A stretch of 64,000 nucleotides of DNA. Source: Chloroflexota bacterium (GTDB taxonomy: Bacteria; Chloroflexota; Anaerolineae; Anaerolineales; Anaerolineaceae). The first letter of the stretch is position 1; each line of letters starts with the position of its first letter. The notes under the pieces are model-generated. The model searched no databases. It worked only from the letters and a program-made list of their open reading frames with translations, and had not been told where the DNA came from. Location: contig JAMCRR010000098.1 in the NCBI GenBank assembly GCA_023381565.1, positions 1 through 64,000 of the forward strand, read 5' to 3'. A program made the translations under genes and the position numbers. Positions 34,472-43,476 of this stretch are shown here, in pieces.

Positions 34472-34918
34472 ATGACTGAGAACCCTCAAAATCCACCTCC
34501 TCCTTTGCCGCATGCGCCGCTTTCTCCATCCGACGAGCGCACCTGGGCCATGCTTTCCCATCTGAGTATTTTACTCAACCTGGCAACCGGGTTTTTGGGA
34601 ACAGTCGCTGCTCTGGTGATCTATATCGTATTCAAAGACCGCTCGCACTACGTTGGTTATCAATCCCTGCAAGCGTTCTGGTTCCAGGTCGTTGCCTGGA
34701 TTGGCGGAGGGATCGTGGCGGGCATCCTCTGGACCATCGGAGGCATCCTTTCGGCGATCTGCATCGGGGTATTGATCTTCCCACTGGCCATCCTCTTCAG
34801 CCTGCTACCCGTGGCAGCCCTGGTGTACGGGGTGGTTGGAGCGATCCAGACGAGCCAGGGGGGCGATTTTCGCTACTGGCTGGTAGGAGATTGGGTGCGC
34901 GGGACTTTATCCATTTGA
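34472..34918 (+). CDS. DUF4870 membrane protein, copy 2
   Basis: 148 residues. A proline-rich polar start (NPPPPLPHAPLSPSDERTWA) is followed by three or four membrane helices. SHYVGYQSLQAFWFQVVAW corresponds to the family signature of copy 1, with Y-x-x-LQA replacing the AHNAQA version. AGGAAGGG lies about 8 nt before the ATG. The function is unknown. The 168 bp that follow contain a TATAAT at 34991 without a matching -35 and no gene. Confidence 0.85.
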   Translation: MTENPQNPPPPLPHAPLSPSDERTWAMLSHLSILLNLATGFLGTVAALVIYIVFKDRSHYVGYQSLQAFWFQVVAWIGGGIVAGILWTIGGILSAICIGVLIFPLAILFSLLPVAALVYGVVGAIQTSQGGDFRYWLVGDWVRGTLSI

Positions 34919-35086
34919 GATGCGCCCGGCGAACACCGGCCTTCTGTTCCTGATTGCCATCCGGCATCCGCTGTTTGGCTGTACATCCGGTATAATAAAC
35001 CCACCCAACCTATGCTCCCTAGCCATCATCTTGAAGGCTTTGGTCTCATTTAGTTGGCATCATCAGATCTGCATCGAGGAATGATT

Positions 35087-35353
35087 ATGGACAACGCACA
35101 AACCGAGATCGTCGTCTACGGGACAGCCTGGTGCTGGGATTGCCGCCGTACACGCAGGTTCCTGGACAAAAACAAGATCCCCTATCGTTTCATCGACATC
35201 GACCAGGACGCGAATGGCCGCGCGTATGTGGAAAAGGTGAACAGCGGCATGCGCAGCGTACCGACGATTGTCTTACCGAATGGGGACCTGCTGGTCGAAC
35301 CCGCCGATAGCGAACTTGCCTCCTGCTTCGATATTCCCGTTTCCAGCAATTAA
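35087..35353 (+). CDS. Glutaredoxin-like protein
   Basis: 88 residues, thioredoxin fold. The active site is AWCWDC with Cys16 and Cys19, and the cis-proline loop reads SVPTIVLPNG. These match small NrdH/mycoredoxin-type redoxins, which reduce disulfides or mycothiol/bacillithiol mixed disulfides; the actual electron donor is unknown. GAGG lies 7 nt before ATG 35087; an alternative ATG at 35081 adds two residues. Its stop overlaps the end of the convergent small membrane gene by 4 bp. Confidence 0.87.
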   Translation: MDNAQTEIVVYGTAWCWDCRRTRRFLDKNKIPYRFIDIDQDANGRAYVEKVNSGMRSVPTIVLPNGDLLVEPADSELASCFDIPVSSN

Positions 35354-35658
35354 AATGCGAGCGGCTCCTGGTGGTCCTTCGGGTGAAATACCCCCAGCTC
35401 ATCCAGGATTAAAATGATCAAGCGTAACACCAGGGTTAAAGCCAGTACACTCCCCGAAACAATCCCTAACACCAGAAAAATATTGAAGAATCCGGTCGGC
35501 GGCTCGAGCATCGTATCAGGGGGAGAGGTCAGCCGCTTGCGCAACCGGTCGACAAATTCGGGATCAGGCCGGACCGGCGTTAATCTCATTTGCAGCCGGT
35601 TCTCCATCCCCGATATTGGTTCGATCAGATCCTCGTTTCGATGGTCGGTTTCTCTCAT
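35350..35658 (-). CDS. Small single-pass membrane protein next to an ECF sigma factor (possible anti-sigma)
   Basis: 102 residues that I do not recognise from sequence alone. The cytoplasmic N-terminal part includes LTPVRPDPEFVDRLRKRL, a short helix pattern also seen in small proteins encoded beside ECF sigma factors. One long hydrophobic segment (about residues 60-88) follows, and the tail is short and charged. It begins 6 bp after the stop of the sigma factor gene. Position, size and topology suggest an anti-sigma factor or membrane tether, but no zinc-binding HxxxCxxC motif is present, so this is inference. Confidence 0.6.
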   Translation of the reverse strand: MRETDHRNEDLIEPISGMENRLQMRLTPVRPDPEFVDRLRKRLTSPPDTMLEPPTGFFNIFLVLGIVSGSVLALTLVLRLIILILDELGVFHPKDHQEPLAF

Positions 35659-35664
35659 AGCGGG

Positions 35665-36222
35665 TTATCCTGTGCTATCGGTCTTCTCCAAGTCCTCTCT
35701 TAATGTCAACAAGGTCCTGTGATACAGGCTCTTAACAGCGCCCTCGCTCCGCCCCATAATCTGCCCCACCTCGGCGTTTGAAAGGTGGTCTACGAACTTC
35801 AGAATGATTAATTGTTGGCGGTCCGCAGGTAGCTTTCTTATTGTATTTAACAACATTTCGAGCTCTTCGTTACGCTCGAGCTTCATTTCAGGATGCTCGC
35901 TGCGGTGTTGAAGCTGGTAATCATCTTCCAAAGGGACTTCCTGGTGCCGGCTGTTATCGCGATGCCAGTTCGCCACCAGGTTATGCGCAATCCGGTATAA
36001 CCAGGCCGAGAACGGAACTCCCATATTTCGGTATTGTTGGATGTGGCTGCTCGCCCGGTAGAAAACACGCGAGGTCAGGTCCTCGGCATCGTATGGGTTG
36101 CCGGTTCGGTAGTAAATATAGTTATAAATTCGCCCGACATAGCGTTCGTATAAGACCCCAAACGCATCCGCATTCCCCTGAGCGGCTTCCTCCAGGGCGG
36201 TTTCGTCGTTAATCTCTAGCAC
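35665..36222 (-). CDS. ECF-type RNA polymerase sigma factor
   Basis: 185 residues. Region 2 spans about residues 18-88 (AFGVLYERYVGRIYNYIYYR, then DAEDLTSRVFYRA and FSAWLYRIAHNLVANWHRD). A variable linker follows, and region 4 spans about 118-175 (LPADRQQLIILKFVDHLSNA, IMGRSEGAVKSLYHRTLLTL). This is the two-domain ECF layout. It lies 10 bp downstream of the membrane subtilase gene and 6 bp upstream of the small membrane protein, which makes one operon. I could not find a convincing ECF-type promoter ahead of the operon; a housekeeping promoter lies at 39328-39356. Confidence 0.92.
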   Translation of the reverse strand: MLEINDETALEEAAQGNADAFGVLYERYVGRIYNYIYYRTGNPYDAEDLTSRVFYRASSHIQQYRNMGVPFSAWLYRIAHNLVANWHRDNSRHQEVPLEDDYQLQHRSEHPEMKLERNEELEMLLNTIRKLPADRQQLIILKFVDHLSNAEVGQIMGRSEGAVKSLYHRTLLTLREDLEKTDSTG

Positions 36223-36232
36223 GCAATATCCT

Positions 36233-38650
36233 TTATTTTTCCTGGATGGCCAATTTTACCGCGGCATAAGCATCCACAATACCCCAACCCACGCCATCAT
36301 TGGGTTTCTGGCTTCCGTTTACGCAGGAAGGCAGCGTCCCCGGATACGGCTGGGTAGTTTCATCCAGGATCTTGCGCGTCATTTCGATATCACCGATGAG
36401 CGTAGGATTTGCCGACCACATTAAGGCAACCACGCCGACCACATGCGGACCCGACATCGAAGTGCCGCTGTCGATCTGGTAAGTATTTTGCGGGAAGGCC
36501 GATAAAACGTCTACGCCCGGGGCGACTGTGTCGGGTTTTACCCGGTCGCTGCCATCGACGGTGACCGGTCCCAGGCTGCTGAAATCTGCCAGGTCGCGTT
36601 GTTGATCTATCGCTCCCACCGAATACACCTGATTGTAGATCCCCGGCGGGTCAGACACGCTTCCACAACCGATCAAACCGTTATTTCCCGCCGAGGCTTC
36701 GACGAAAATACCTGCGGCAGTCAGCGCATCCACCGCAGGTCTGAGCGCCTCGGGGTCACAGCCCTCCTGAGGGGGGCATCCCCAGGAATTATTCATCACG
36801 TTTGCCGAGCGCGTGGGATCTCCATCGGTAAACGGATTTCCGCCCAGCGGGAAAGGCGCCAGCATGAATTGCATGCAGTCAAGGTACAGGGGAGAGTTCC
36901 CCAGGTTGCGCGCCAGGTTCACACAAGCAAACCAGGTTGCCCCCGGAGCGATACCGACCGTCTTCCCCAGGGCGATCCCCAGGGTGTGCGTCCCGTGCCC
37001 GCCGAGATCGGTGGGCTGAGCGGTGTGGTACCAGGGATCAAACCAGTTGTAATTACTCCCCGAAAGGCGCCCGCGATACTCGTCGACCAGTTGGGGATGG
37101 GCGCCATCCACCCCGCTATCGGATTGGCCGATCACGATGCCCTTCCCGGTAATGCCCAGCTCGTTCCAAACCCGGTCGGCGCCGATCAACGTCTGATTCC
37201 ACAGGGTTCCCTGGGGTGCGGGCTGGCTGCCGCGAGCGGTGGGGAGTGGTGCTGGCAGTGGTCGCAGGTGAGGGGAATTGAGCACCCGGTCTACTTCAGG
37301 CTGCTGCAGCATCCAGAGAGTCAGCAGAGGGCCTGCCTCGACCTCGATTCCATTTTCTAAGTAATAAGGGGTATAGTTGAAACCAAACCGGTCCAAGATG
37401 CTCCGCACCCGGGCCTGGCTGGCATTTGCTTGCTGTGTCAGGGTGTGGTAAACGTACTGGCGGCGCTCATCATAATTCTTCATGCCGGCAGCCGAAGAAA
37501 CATCGGGTTGGTCCTTAAGGATGACAAAAATGCGCTCACCGAAAAAGCCCGGCCTGCCGAGAATAACGTAGACTAACGCGGCAGCAATCCCCGCAACCAC
37601 TATCCCCCCGTTGAGCATCAATCGGGGTTTCCAGGCAGCAAGACGAGGGAGGGTAAGTGAAAGCGCCACGCTAAGAACGATTTCGCATGCGATCGTTACG
37701 ATCCCGGCGCGGGTCACCCAGCTGATAATTTCCCCCGGGCCTGAACCGACCACCAGAGACAGCTCTTTAGGATCGATGAGCATCATCGGGAACACGGCAG
37801 CCAATCCGATCAAGACGCCTGCGGCATCACGACCGGAGTCCTGTTCTTGTTCGGCCAACCCGGTCAGTCCCGCAACCAACCATCCGGTGAGTGGAATCGC
37901 CATGAGAAGGTACCACTGGAAACCGGTGTATTCCAAGCCGATCGTCATAATCAGCAGCGTGATGACCGCGCTGAAACCACCCAATCCGATATGTCCCCTG
38001 ATGCTGACCTTGTCTTCTTTCCACCGGCGAAACAGGAGTTGAGAGAGGGTTAACCCCGCCGAGGCGCCAAAGAGCAAGCCCGTAATGATGTTAAGAAAGA
38101 TATCCAGCGGTGAACCCATGGCTCCCCAGGCCAGCCAGGGAATGCCCAACAGCATCCCGACCAGCAGCCCCAACCGCAGCGTTTTCCGGTCAGGCGCTGA
38201 GGAAACCTCCCGATCCATTTGCCCGCCTCGCCGAGTAAACCGCAGCAGTCCCAAGCTATATATCGCCATGACCGCAATCTGGACAACCGCCGCACCTTGC
38301 GAATCGAGGCCACCTAACAGCCGCACCGGCGTCATCAACAGCACAAAAAAACTTGCCGCCAACCAGGTCCGGTAGATAGGTTGCTCCGATGAAGATTTTA
38401 TCCACGAGGTGAGCAGAGCCGAAGGGATCAGCAGGCTGATCGCGTACCCCACCAGGATGATCGGGCGAAGCAAGAGTGACCCGACAGGTGTTCCTTCAAA
38501 AGCCAGCTCATCTACCAACCAGAAGAGAAATTGAGCGGTCGCAGAAGCAGCCAGAATCCCGATGACCGTCAGGACAAATAAGGCTTGTTTTCCACAACCC
38601 CCGCTTGGATTCAGGGTTGTGCCAGGGAAGTTCAGGCTGGTGTCATCCAT
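36233..38650 (-). CDS. Polytopic membrane protein with C-terminal subtilisin-like (S8) protease
   Basis: 805 residues. Residues about 23-395 form roughly eleven hydrophobic helices. Next comes a segment resembling the I9 propeptide (about 400-485: RIFVILKDQPDV, RVRSILDRFGFNYTPYYLEN, VDRVL). A full S8 catalytic domain follows with Asp511 (GQSDSGVDG), His552 (GGHGTHTLG), the oxyanion Asn in SAGNNG and Ser731 (GTSMSGPHV). Several Cys residues (CPPQEGC, CGS, SCVNG) suggest an extracytoplasmic location. Fusion of a subtilase to a multi-helix membrane half is unusual. The start is ATG 38650, which overlaps the stop of the acetyltransferase by 8 bp. It could process an exported substrate or act in envelope signalling with the sigma factor encoded downstream. 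Confidence 0.88.
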   Translation of the reverse strand: MDDTSLNFPGTTLNPSGGCGKQALFVLTVIGILAASATAQFLFWLVDELAFEGTPVGSLLLRPIILVGYAISLLIPSALLTSWIKSSSEQPIYRTWLAASFFVLLMTPVRLLGGLDSQGAAVVQIAVMAIYSLGLLRFTRRGGQMDREVSSAPDRKTLRLGLLVGMLLGIPWLAWGAMGSPLDIFLNIITGLLFGASAGLTLSQLLFRRWKEDKVSIRGHIGLGGFSAVITLLIMTIGLEYTGFQWYLLMAIPLTGWLVAGLTGLAEQEQDSGRDAAGVLIGLAAVFPMMLIDPKELSLVVGSGPGEIISWVTRAGIVTIACEIVLSVALSLTLPRLAAWKPRLMLNGGIVVAGIAAALVYVILGRPGFFGERIFVILKDQPDVSSAAGMKNYDERRQYVYHTLTQQANASQARVRSILDRFGFNYTPYYLENGIEVEAGPLLTLWMLQQPEVDRVLNSPHLRPLPAPLPTARGSQPAPQGTLWNQTLIGADRVWNELGITGKGIVIGQSDSGVDGAHPQLVDEYRGRLSGSNYNWFDPWYHTAQPTDLGGHGTHTLGIALGKTVGIAPGATWFACVNLARNLGNSPLYLDCMQFMLAPFPLGGNPFTDGDPTRSANVMNNSWGCPPQEGCDPEALRPAVDALTAAGIFVEASAGNNGLIGCGSVSDPPGIYNQVYSVGAIDQQRDLADFSSLGPVTVDGSDRVKPDTVAPGVDVLSAFPQNTYQIDSGTSMSGPHVVGVVALMWSANPTLIGDIEMTRKILDETTQPYPGTLPSCVNGSQKPNDGVGWGIVDAYAAVKLAIQEK

Positions 38651-39242
38651 AATAGCGCATGATAGGACGAGTTTCTGACCGGCGCGCCACCTCGACGAAA
38701 CCGGCTCTCCGGAAGGCACCTGCCAGACCGGTGTATACGAATGCATCTGGCATTTTTCCTTCTCGCGGCTCAACGGGGTAGCCCTCAACAATCGCTGCAC
38801 CAGAAGCCCGGGCATACTTGACCGCTGCCTGAAGGAGAAATACCGTCAATCCCTGCCGCCGGTAAGGACGTGCCACAAAGAAGCAGGTGATTGACCAGAC
38901 GTGCTCATCATCGACGGGCCTCAAGATGCGAGAACGATCCAATGCCGGATAGCTTTCGCGGGGCGCCAGGGCACACCAACCTACCGCAGCGCCATGATGA
39001 TAGGCCAGGATGCCTGTCTGCTGCTCCTTGCGAACTATTTCGTGAAAAGCATCCCGGTTACCCTCCCCTTTTTGCTTCTCGAACTGCGATCGTGTGAGAC
39101 GCCACCACATGCACCAGCACCCCCCACAGGCTCCTCTTGCGCCGAAGAGAGCTTCTAAATCCGCCCACCTTTCGGGGGTTAAAGGGTAAAATTCAAAAGA
39201 ATTTGGTACGGCAGGTTCGTTTACTGTGAATGATTCGCTCAT
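38643..39242 (-). CDS. GNAT-family acetyltransferase
   Basis: 199 residues. The N-terminal half has an unusual Cys/Trp stretch, GACGGCWCMWWRL. The acetyl-CoA region is SITCFFVARPYRRQGLTVFL, where RPYRRQGL is the V-x-x-x-x-R-x-x-G-x-G/A site with Leu in the last position. Two further landmarks are KYARASGA and the C-terminal FRRAGFVEVARR. Such G-x-C-W-C-M-W-W proteins are a recognisable GNAT subgroup of unknown substrate. Start ATG 39242; the Shine-Dalgarno is weak (TTGGAT). It opens the operon with the subtilase and the ECF sigma factor. Confidence 0.85.
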   Translation of the reverse strand: MSESFTVNEPAVPNSFEFYPLTPERWADLEALFGARGACGGCWCMWWRLTRSQFEKQKGEGNRDAFHEIVRKEQQTGILAYHHGAAVGWCALAPRESYPALDRSRILRPVDDEHVWSITCFFVARPYRRQGLTVFLLQAAVKYARASGAAIVEGYPVEPREGKMPDAFVYTGLAGAFRRAGFVEVARRSETRPIMRYYG

Positions 39243-39327
39243 ATCCAATTTTTGGAGTTCGAATTCCGCCTTTATCTTAATCACGTTTCCCCGTCCAGGT
39301 TCATGCCTGCTCCAATCGTATGCATGT

Positions 39328-39356
39328 ATTTTATCCACCCATAGACAAATAATCAA
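39328..39356 (-). promoter_or_regulatory. Sigma-70 promoter for the acetyltransferase-subtilase-sigma operon
   Basis: On the minus strand: TTGATT (39356-39351), 17 bp, TAAAAT (39333-39328). The leader is about 79 nt. The promoter lies in the 125-bp divergent gap with the hydrolase gene. Confidence 0.6.
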
Positions 39357-39367
39357 CCGGTTCACTT

Positions 39368-40249
39368 ATGGAACACGTCGAAATAACCCTGAAAACCAAA
39401 GACAATCTTACCCTGTATTCCCAAGTCTGGATCCCTTTAATTCCCCAACGGGGGTTGGTTTGCTTGCTGCACGGTTTGGGTGAGCATTCAGGGAGGTACC
39501 AGCACGTTGCTCAGGCTCTGAATGAAGCCGGATTCGTTCTGGCTGGCCTCGATCTGCGCGGCCACGGGAAGTCAGAAGGCCTGCGCGGTTATTGGCCCTC
39601 TCTGGAGGACGTTTACGACGATATCGAGTTATTTTACAATACTATGACGGCAAAGTTCCCCGATCTCCCCAGCTTTCTTTACGGGCACAGCCTGGGAGGG
39701 CAGCTGGTCCTGTTAGTTGAGCTGAAAAGAATGCTCCCGGTAACGGGCGTCATCGCGTCCTCTCCCTGGCTTGGACTTACGTTGAAACCGCCTGCCTGGA
39801 AGCTCGCCTTGAGTAAGGTGCTGTATGCTATAGCGCCATCTTTTCGCATGCCTACCGGGCTTGACCCTGAGCAATTCTCGCACGACCCTCAGGTTGCTGC
39901 AACCTACCGGAGCGACCCGTTGGTGCATGACCGTATTTCGGCCAGAGCGGGGAGGGATATGCTCAACGGTGCGGATTGGTTGCTGGAACATGCTGCGGAG
40001 TTCCCGGTGCCTTTGCTGCTCATGCAAGCCGGACAAGACCGGATCGTCTCCCCGGCAGCCAGCCAGCAGTTCGCCCAGAAATTAAATTCCAAAGTCACCT
40101 TTAAAATGTTGGAAGGGTTTTATCATGAGATTCATAACGAAATTGAAAAACAATCTGTTTTTCACGATATGATCCAGTGGTTGGAGCATTTTGAGACATC
40201 CCCACTTGACCCAACGACTGGCAAGGACTACAATACTAACGCAAAATAG
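39368..40249 (+). CDS. Alpha/beta hydrolase, monoacylglycerol lipase-like
   Basis: 293 residues. Lipase-like Hydrolase_4 fold: oxyanion HGLGEHSGRYQ, LDLRGHGKSEG, nucleophile Ser in YGHSLGGQL, acid Asp in QAGQDRIVSP, and the catalytic His in FYHEIHNEIE. The lid region between helices 4 and 6 holds the LTLKPPAWKL stretch. The family hydrolyses monoacylglycerols or lysophospholipids. No Shine-Dalgarno is evident, so it may be translated from a short or leaderless mRNA. It precedes the GlyA-GcvT fusion by 57 bp, with no obvious functional link. Confidence 0.9.
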   Translation: MEHVEITLKTKDNLTLYSQVWIPLIPQRGLVCLLHGLGEHSGRYQHVAQALNEAGFVLAGLDLRGHGKSEGLRGYWPSLEDVYDDIELFYNTMTAKFPDLPSFLYGHSLGGQLVLLVELKRMLPVTGVIASSPWLGLTLKPPAWKLALSKVLYAIAPSFRMPTGLDPEQFSHDPQVAATYRSDPLVHDRISARAGRDMLNGADWLLEHAAEFPVPLLLMQAGQDRIVSPAASQQFAQKLNSKVTFKMLEGFYHEIHNEIEKQSVFHDMIQWLEHFETSPLDPTTGKDYNTNAK

Positions 40250-40306
40250 CGCGCATCACTCATCATTAAGTAATTTATATCCCGCATTCTGCAAGGAGAA
40301 TCCCAC

Positions 40307-43300
40307 ATGACAGATTTTCTCTTCCGTGGTAAGTTGGCTGACCTGGATCCGGAGGTCTTTGAGCTGACCCAGTTGGAAGCAGAGCGCCAGTACCGTAAGC
40401 TAATCATGATCCCAAGCGAAAGTACCGCTCCGCAGGCAGTAAGAGAAGCGTTGGGATCGGTCTTTCAAAATATCTACGCCGAAGGGTATCCCGACGAAGA
40501 AACTCGCTGGATGAGTGAGTCCGAGATACTCGACTACACGAAATTTCTCCCCTATTACCGCCGCTATTCAGACCCTCGTTATTACAAAGGGGTGGAATAC
40601 GCGGATGTGGTCGAATCACTGGCCCGCCGTCGCTGCTCAGAAGCTTTTGCTGCCAACGGCATCGACGCCGATAACCTTTTTGCCAATGTCCAGGCGCTTT
40701 CTGGAGCGCCTGCAAATAACGCCGTTTATACTGCCCTGGTAAATCCCGGGGATACCGTCCTGGGCATGAGCCTGCTGCATGGCGGACACCTCACGCATGG
40801 ATCATCGGTCAACCGCTCAGGCAAGCTGTACAACGTCATCCATTACGTAGTCGATCCGACTACCGAAAAAATAAATTACGACGCCGTTGAAGCTCAGGCT
40901 AAAGAGAATAAACCCAAGCTGATCATTGCCGGATATTCGTCATACCCATGGGCGCCCGATTGGGCGCGCTTCCGCCAGATTGCCGATTCGGTCGGCGCCA
41001 TTTTATTCGCGGATATCTCCCATATCGCCGGTATGATTGCTGCGGGGGTAATCCCTTCCCCGGTCGGGTATGCCCAGGTGATCACCTTCACCACCCACAA
41101 GACGCTTTGCGGGCCTCGAGCAGCCTGCATCCTGACCAACGACATCGCCATGGCGAAGAAGATCGACAAAGCGGTCTTCCCCGGCGAGCAAGGCGGCCCT
41201 CACGTGCACGTTTTTGCCGCCCTGGCTGCTACCTTCAAATTCGTCAAGACCGAGCAATTCAAAAACCTGCAATCTCAAATTGTAAAAAATTGCGTTACCC
41301 TGACCAACCGCCTGCAAGAACGCGGCTTGAGGATTCCTTTCGGTGGTACCGATACCCACCTGACCAACCTGGACTGCAAATCAATCGTGGGACCTTCGGG
41401 CGTGCCTCTCTCGGGAGATATGGGCGCCCGCATACTAGATATCGCCGGGATCGTGGCCAACCGCAATACTATCCCTGGGGATAAGACTTCTGCCAACGCT
41501 TCGGGGGTTCGCATGGGAACTCCCTGGTTGACGCAGCGTGGGTTCAAAGAAAACGACATGATCGAGGTGGCTGACGTCATCGCTGATGTGCTCCAGGCAA
41601 CCACTCCCTATATGGTGGAAACGCGCCGCGGGCCAGCACAGCGGGCGAAAGTGGATTTCGGTGTCCTGGAGGATGCCAAACTGCGCACCCGGGCCATGGC
41701 AGAGAAAGCCGGCATCGATTATCAGGCAACCGTTCACGGCTACCCGCATTATTTCTATATCGATGACCAGCCCAAAGACGGCAAAGCGAACGTCGCCTTC
41801 GATCTGAGTGGAGAGAGTGTTCGCGAGTACGCCAACTTCGCCTTCACCAGCGACGCAGAAGCCCTGCAGCCCGGCGAGAGCCAGCCCACCAGCCTTTGTA
41901 CTCCCAAAGGGACTATCGACGGCATGCTCACCTGTGTGGATCCTTTCCACTTCCGCTTGAGCGTCCTGGCCGACAAATCTGGGTTAGCCGCAACCTGGCT
42001 GCGAGAGCTTTCGGATGGATACGTGAGCTTCGATAAGGATCCAACCAGGCGTATGCCTGGTCCAATCTCCGTTGAAGTGTCTGCCTCAGTGCCAGTAAGT
42101 CAGGCCTCCGGAAGTCGTATTGGAGAAAACAAGCCTTACTACATCGGCATAGACGGAGCAAAGAATACTCCCCTTCCTCGTTTCACCTGGGAAGATAAAG
42201 AAGGACCGGTAAAGAAGACTCGCCTCCACGAAACGCACAAGCAGTTGGGCGCCAAGATGGTTCCGTTTGCCGGCTGGGATATGCCTGTCTGGTATACCTC
42301 GGTGATCGAAGAGCACCTGGCTACCCGCCAGGCAGCGGGACTGTTCGACGTCTCGCACATGGGTGTGCTGCAAGTTGAAGGCGCTGACGCCACAGCCTTC
42401 CTGGATAGCGTCTGCGGCAACGATATCTCTGCCCTGGCGGTAGGCGAATCGTGCTACACTCACTTCCTCGATCCAGACGCCAATGTGATCGATGACACTT
42501 TGGTTTATTACCGTGCTAAAGACAAATATCTCGTTGTGGTCAACGCCTCGAACGACGATAAAGATTGGGCCTGGTTGAATGCAGTCCTGCATGGCAAGGT
42601 TCTCGTGGATAACGAGCATCCCTCAGCGCGGGCATTTGGATATAAAGCCGTGCTGCGCAACCTGCGCGATCCCAAAGAAGGTTCGGATCAGCGTGTCGAT
42701 ATTGCCCTACAGGGACCTCGCTCAAGGGATATTCTGCTGGCATTGAAAGTTGACCCCGAGACCCGCAAGCGTATCATGGCGCTAAAACGCACCGAGCTTT
42801 GCGAAGCAGTTGTTGGCGGTTTCGACCTGGTGGTCTCGCGCACCGGCTATACGGGTGAGAAGATGGCCTTCGAGCTATTTGTACATCCCGACCGGGTGGT
42901 CGATTTGTGGAACGCATTGCTCGAGGTGGGAAAACCGTTTGGCTTGAAACCCAACGGTTTAGGAGCCAGAGATTCCTTGCGCACTGAGGCCGGCTTGCCT
43001 TTGTACGGTCACGAAATGGGCGGAGATATCAACCTGGGTGTTTCTGAAGCCGGCTTTGGCTCCTACGTCAAAACCTACAAACCCTGGTTCATTGGCCGGG
43101 ACGCATATATCAAGCGTGAGAAAGCCCGGCAAGGTTTGCTGGTCCGTTTCCGCTTCACCGATAAAGGGATTCGCATGGCTCACCATGGAGACCCGGTGAT
43201 TGATAAGAAGGGGCGCGTGATCGGAATCGTGACGAGCTGTGCAGTGGACAGTGAAGGCTTCTTGACTGGACAGGCTTTTGTGGAGCTTAAATCCACCGCT

Positions 43301-43429
43301 GAAGGAACCCCGATTACCATCTACCAGGGCTCACCGCAGTCAACAGGGAAAACCCCCGCAGAATTGAAAGCCGGGGATAAGGTTACCCTGCCGACCCCAG
43401 CGGTGGTAGCCAGCCGGTTCCCGAAATAA
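40307..43429 (+). CDS. glyA/gcvT: Fusion of serine hydroxymethyltransferase and glycine-cleavage T protein
   Basis: 1040 residues in one frame. Residues about 1-455 are SHMT (serine + THF to glycine + 5,10-methylene-THF): YAEGYP at 57-62, RYYKG at 91-95, the PLP Lys265 in TTHKTLCGPR. A 28-residue insertion splits the usual YAEGYPGxRYYGG motif, and the canonical GPRGG after the Lys is GPRAA. Residues about 455-635 are an unrecognised linker domain. Residues about 637-1040 are GcvT: LGAKMVPFAGWDMPVWY, FDVSHMG, RTGYTGEKMAFELF, GLGARDSLRTEAGLPLYGHE. GcvT takes the aminomethyl group from GcvH to THF. Joining the two would let methylene-THF pass between sites. AAGGAG precedes the ATG. No other gcv gene is in the window. 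Confidence 0.93.
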   Translation: MTDFLFRGKLADLDPEVFELTQLEAERQYRKLIMIPSESTAPQAVREALGSVFQNIYAEGYPDEETRWMSESEILDYTKFLPYYRRYSDPRYYKGVEYADVVESLARRRCSEAFAANGIDADNLFANVQALSGAPANNAVYTALVNPGDTVLGMSLLHGGHLTHGSSVNRSGKLYNVIHYVVDPTTEKINYDAVEAQAKENKPKLIIAGYSSYPWAPDWARFRQIADSVGAILFADISHIAGMIAAGVIPSPVGYAQVITFTTHKTLCGPRAACILTNDIAMAKKIDKAVFPGEQGGPHVHVFAALAATFKFVKTEQFKNLQSQIVKNCVTLTNRLQERGLRIPFGGTDTHLTNLDCKSIVGPSGVPLSGDMGARILDIAGIVANRNTIPGDKTSANASGVRMGTPWLTQRGFKENDMIEVADVIADVLQATTPYMVETRRGPAQRAKVDFGVLEDAKLRTRAMAEKAGIDYQATVHGYPHYFYIDDQPKDGKANVAFDLSGESVREYANFAFTSDAEALQPGESQPTSLCTPKGTIDGMLTCVDPFHFRLSVLADKSGLAATWLRELSDGYVSFDKDPTRRMPGPISVEVSASVPVSQASGSRIGENKPYYIGIDGAKNTPLPRFTWEDKEGPVKKTRLHETHKQLGAKMVPFAGWDMPVWYTSVIEEHLATRQAAGLFDVSHMGVLQVEGADATAFLDSVCGNDISALAVGESCYTHFLDPDANVIDDTLVYYRAKDKYLVVVNASNDDKDWAWLNAVLHGKVLVDNEHPSARAFGYKAVLRNLRDPKEGSDQRVDIALQGPRSRDILLALKVDPETRKRIMALKRTELCEAVVGGFDLVVSRTGYTGEKMAFELFVHPDRVVDLWNALLEVGKPFGLKPNGLGARDSLRTEAGLPLYGHEMGGDINLGVSEAGFGSYVKTYKPWFIGRDAYIKREKARQGLLVRFRFTDKGIRMAHHGDPVIDKKGRVIGIVTSCAVDSEGFLTGQAFVELKSTAEGTPITIYQGSPQSTGKTPAELKAGDKVTLPTPAVVASRFPK

Positions 43430-43443
43430 ACTTCATTCAGGGC

Positions 43444-43476
43444 GGCGCTGGCAGTGGGAGAACTACTGTCAGCGCC
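43444..43476 (+). terminator. Hairpin after the GlyA-GcvT gene
   Basis: GGCGCTGGCAGT (43444-43455) pairs with ACTGTCAGCGCC (43465-43476) with one G-U. It begins 15 bp after the stop. It lacks a T-run and may act as a 3' end stabiliser. Otherwise 43430-43803 holds no gene that I can support. Confidence 0.5.

Noticed and set aside
34919-35086. TATAAT at 34991 as a promoter for the glutaredoxin gene
   Set aside because: No -35 at 15-19 bp and not an extended -10; the match is isolated.
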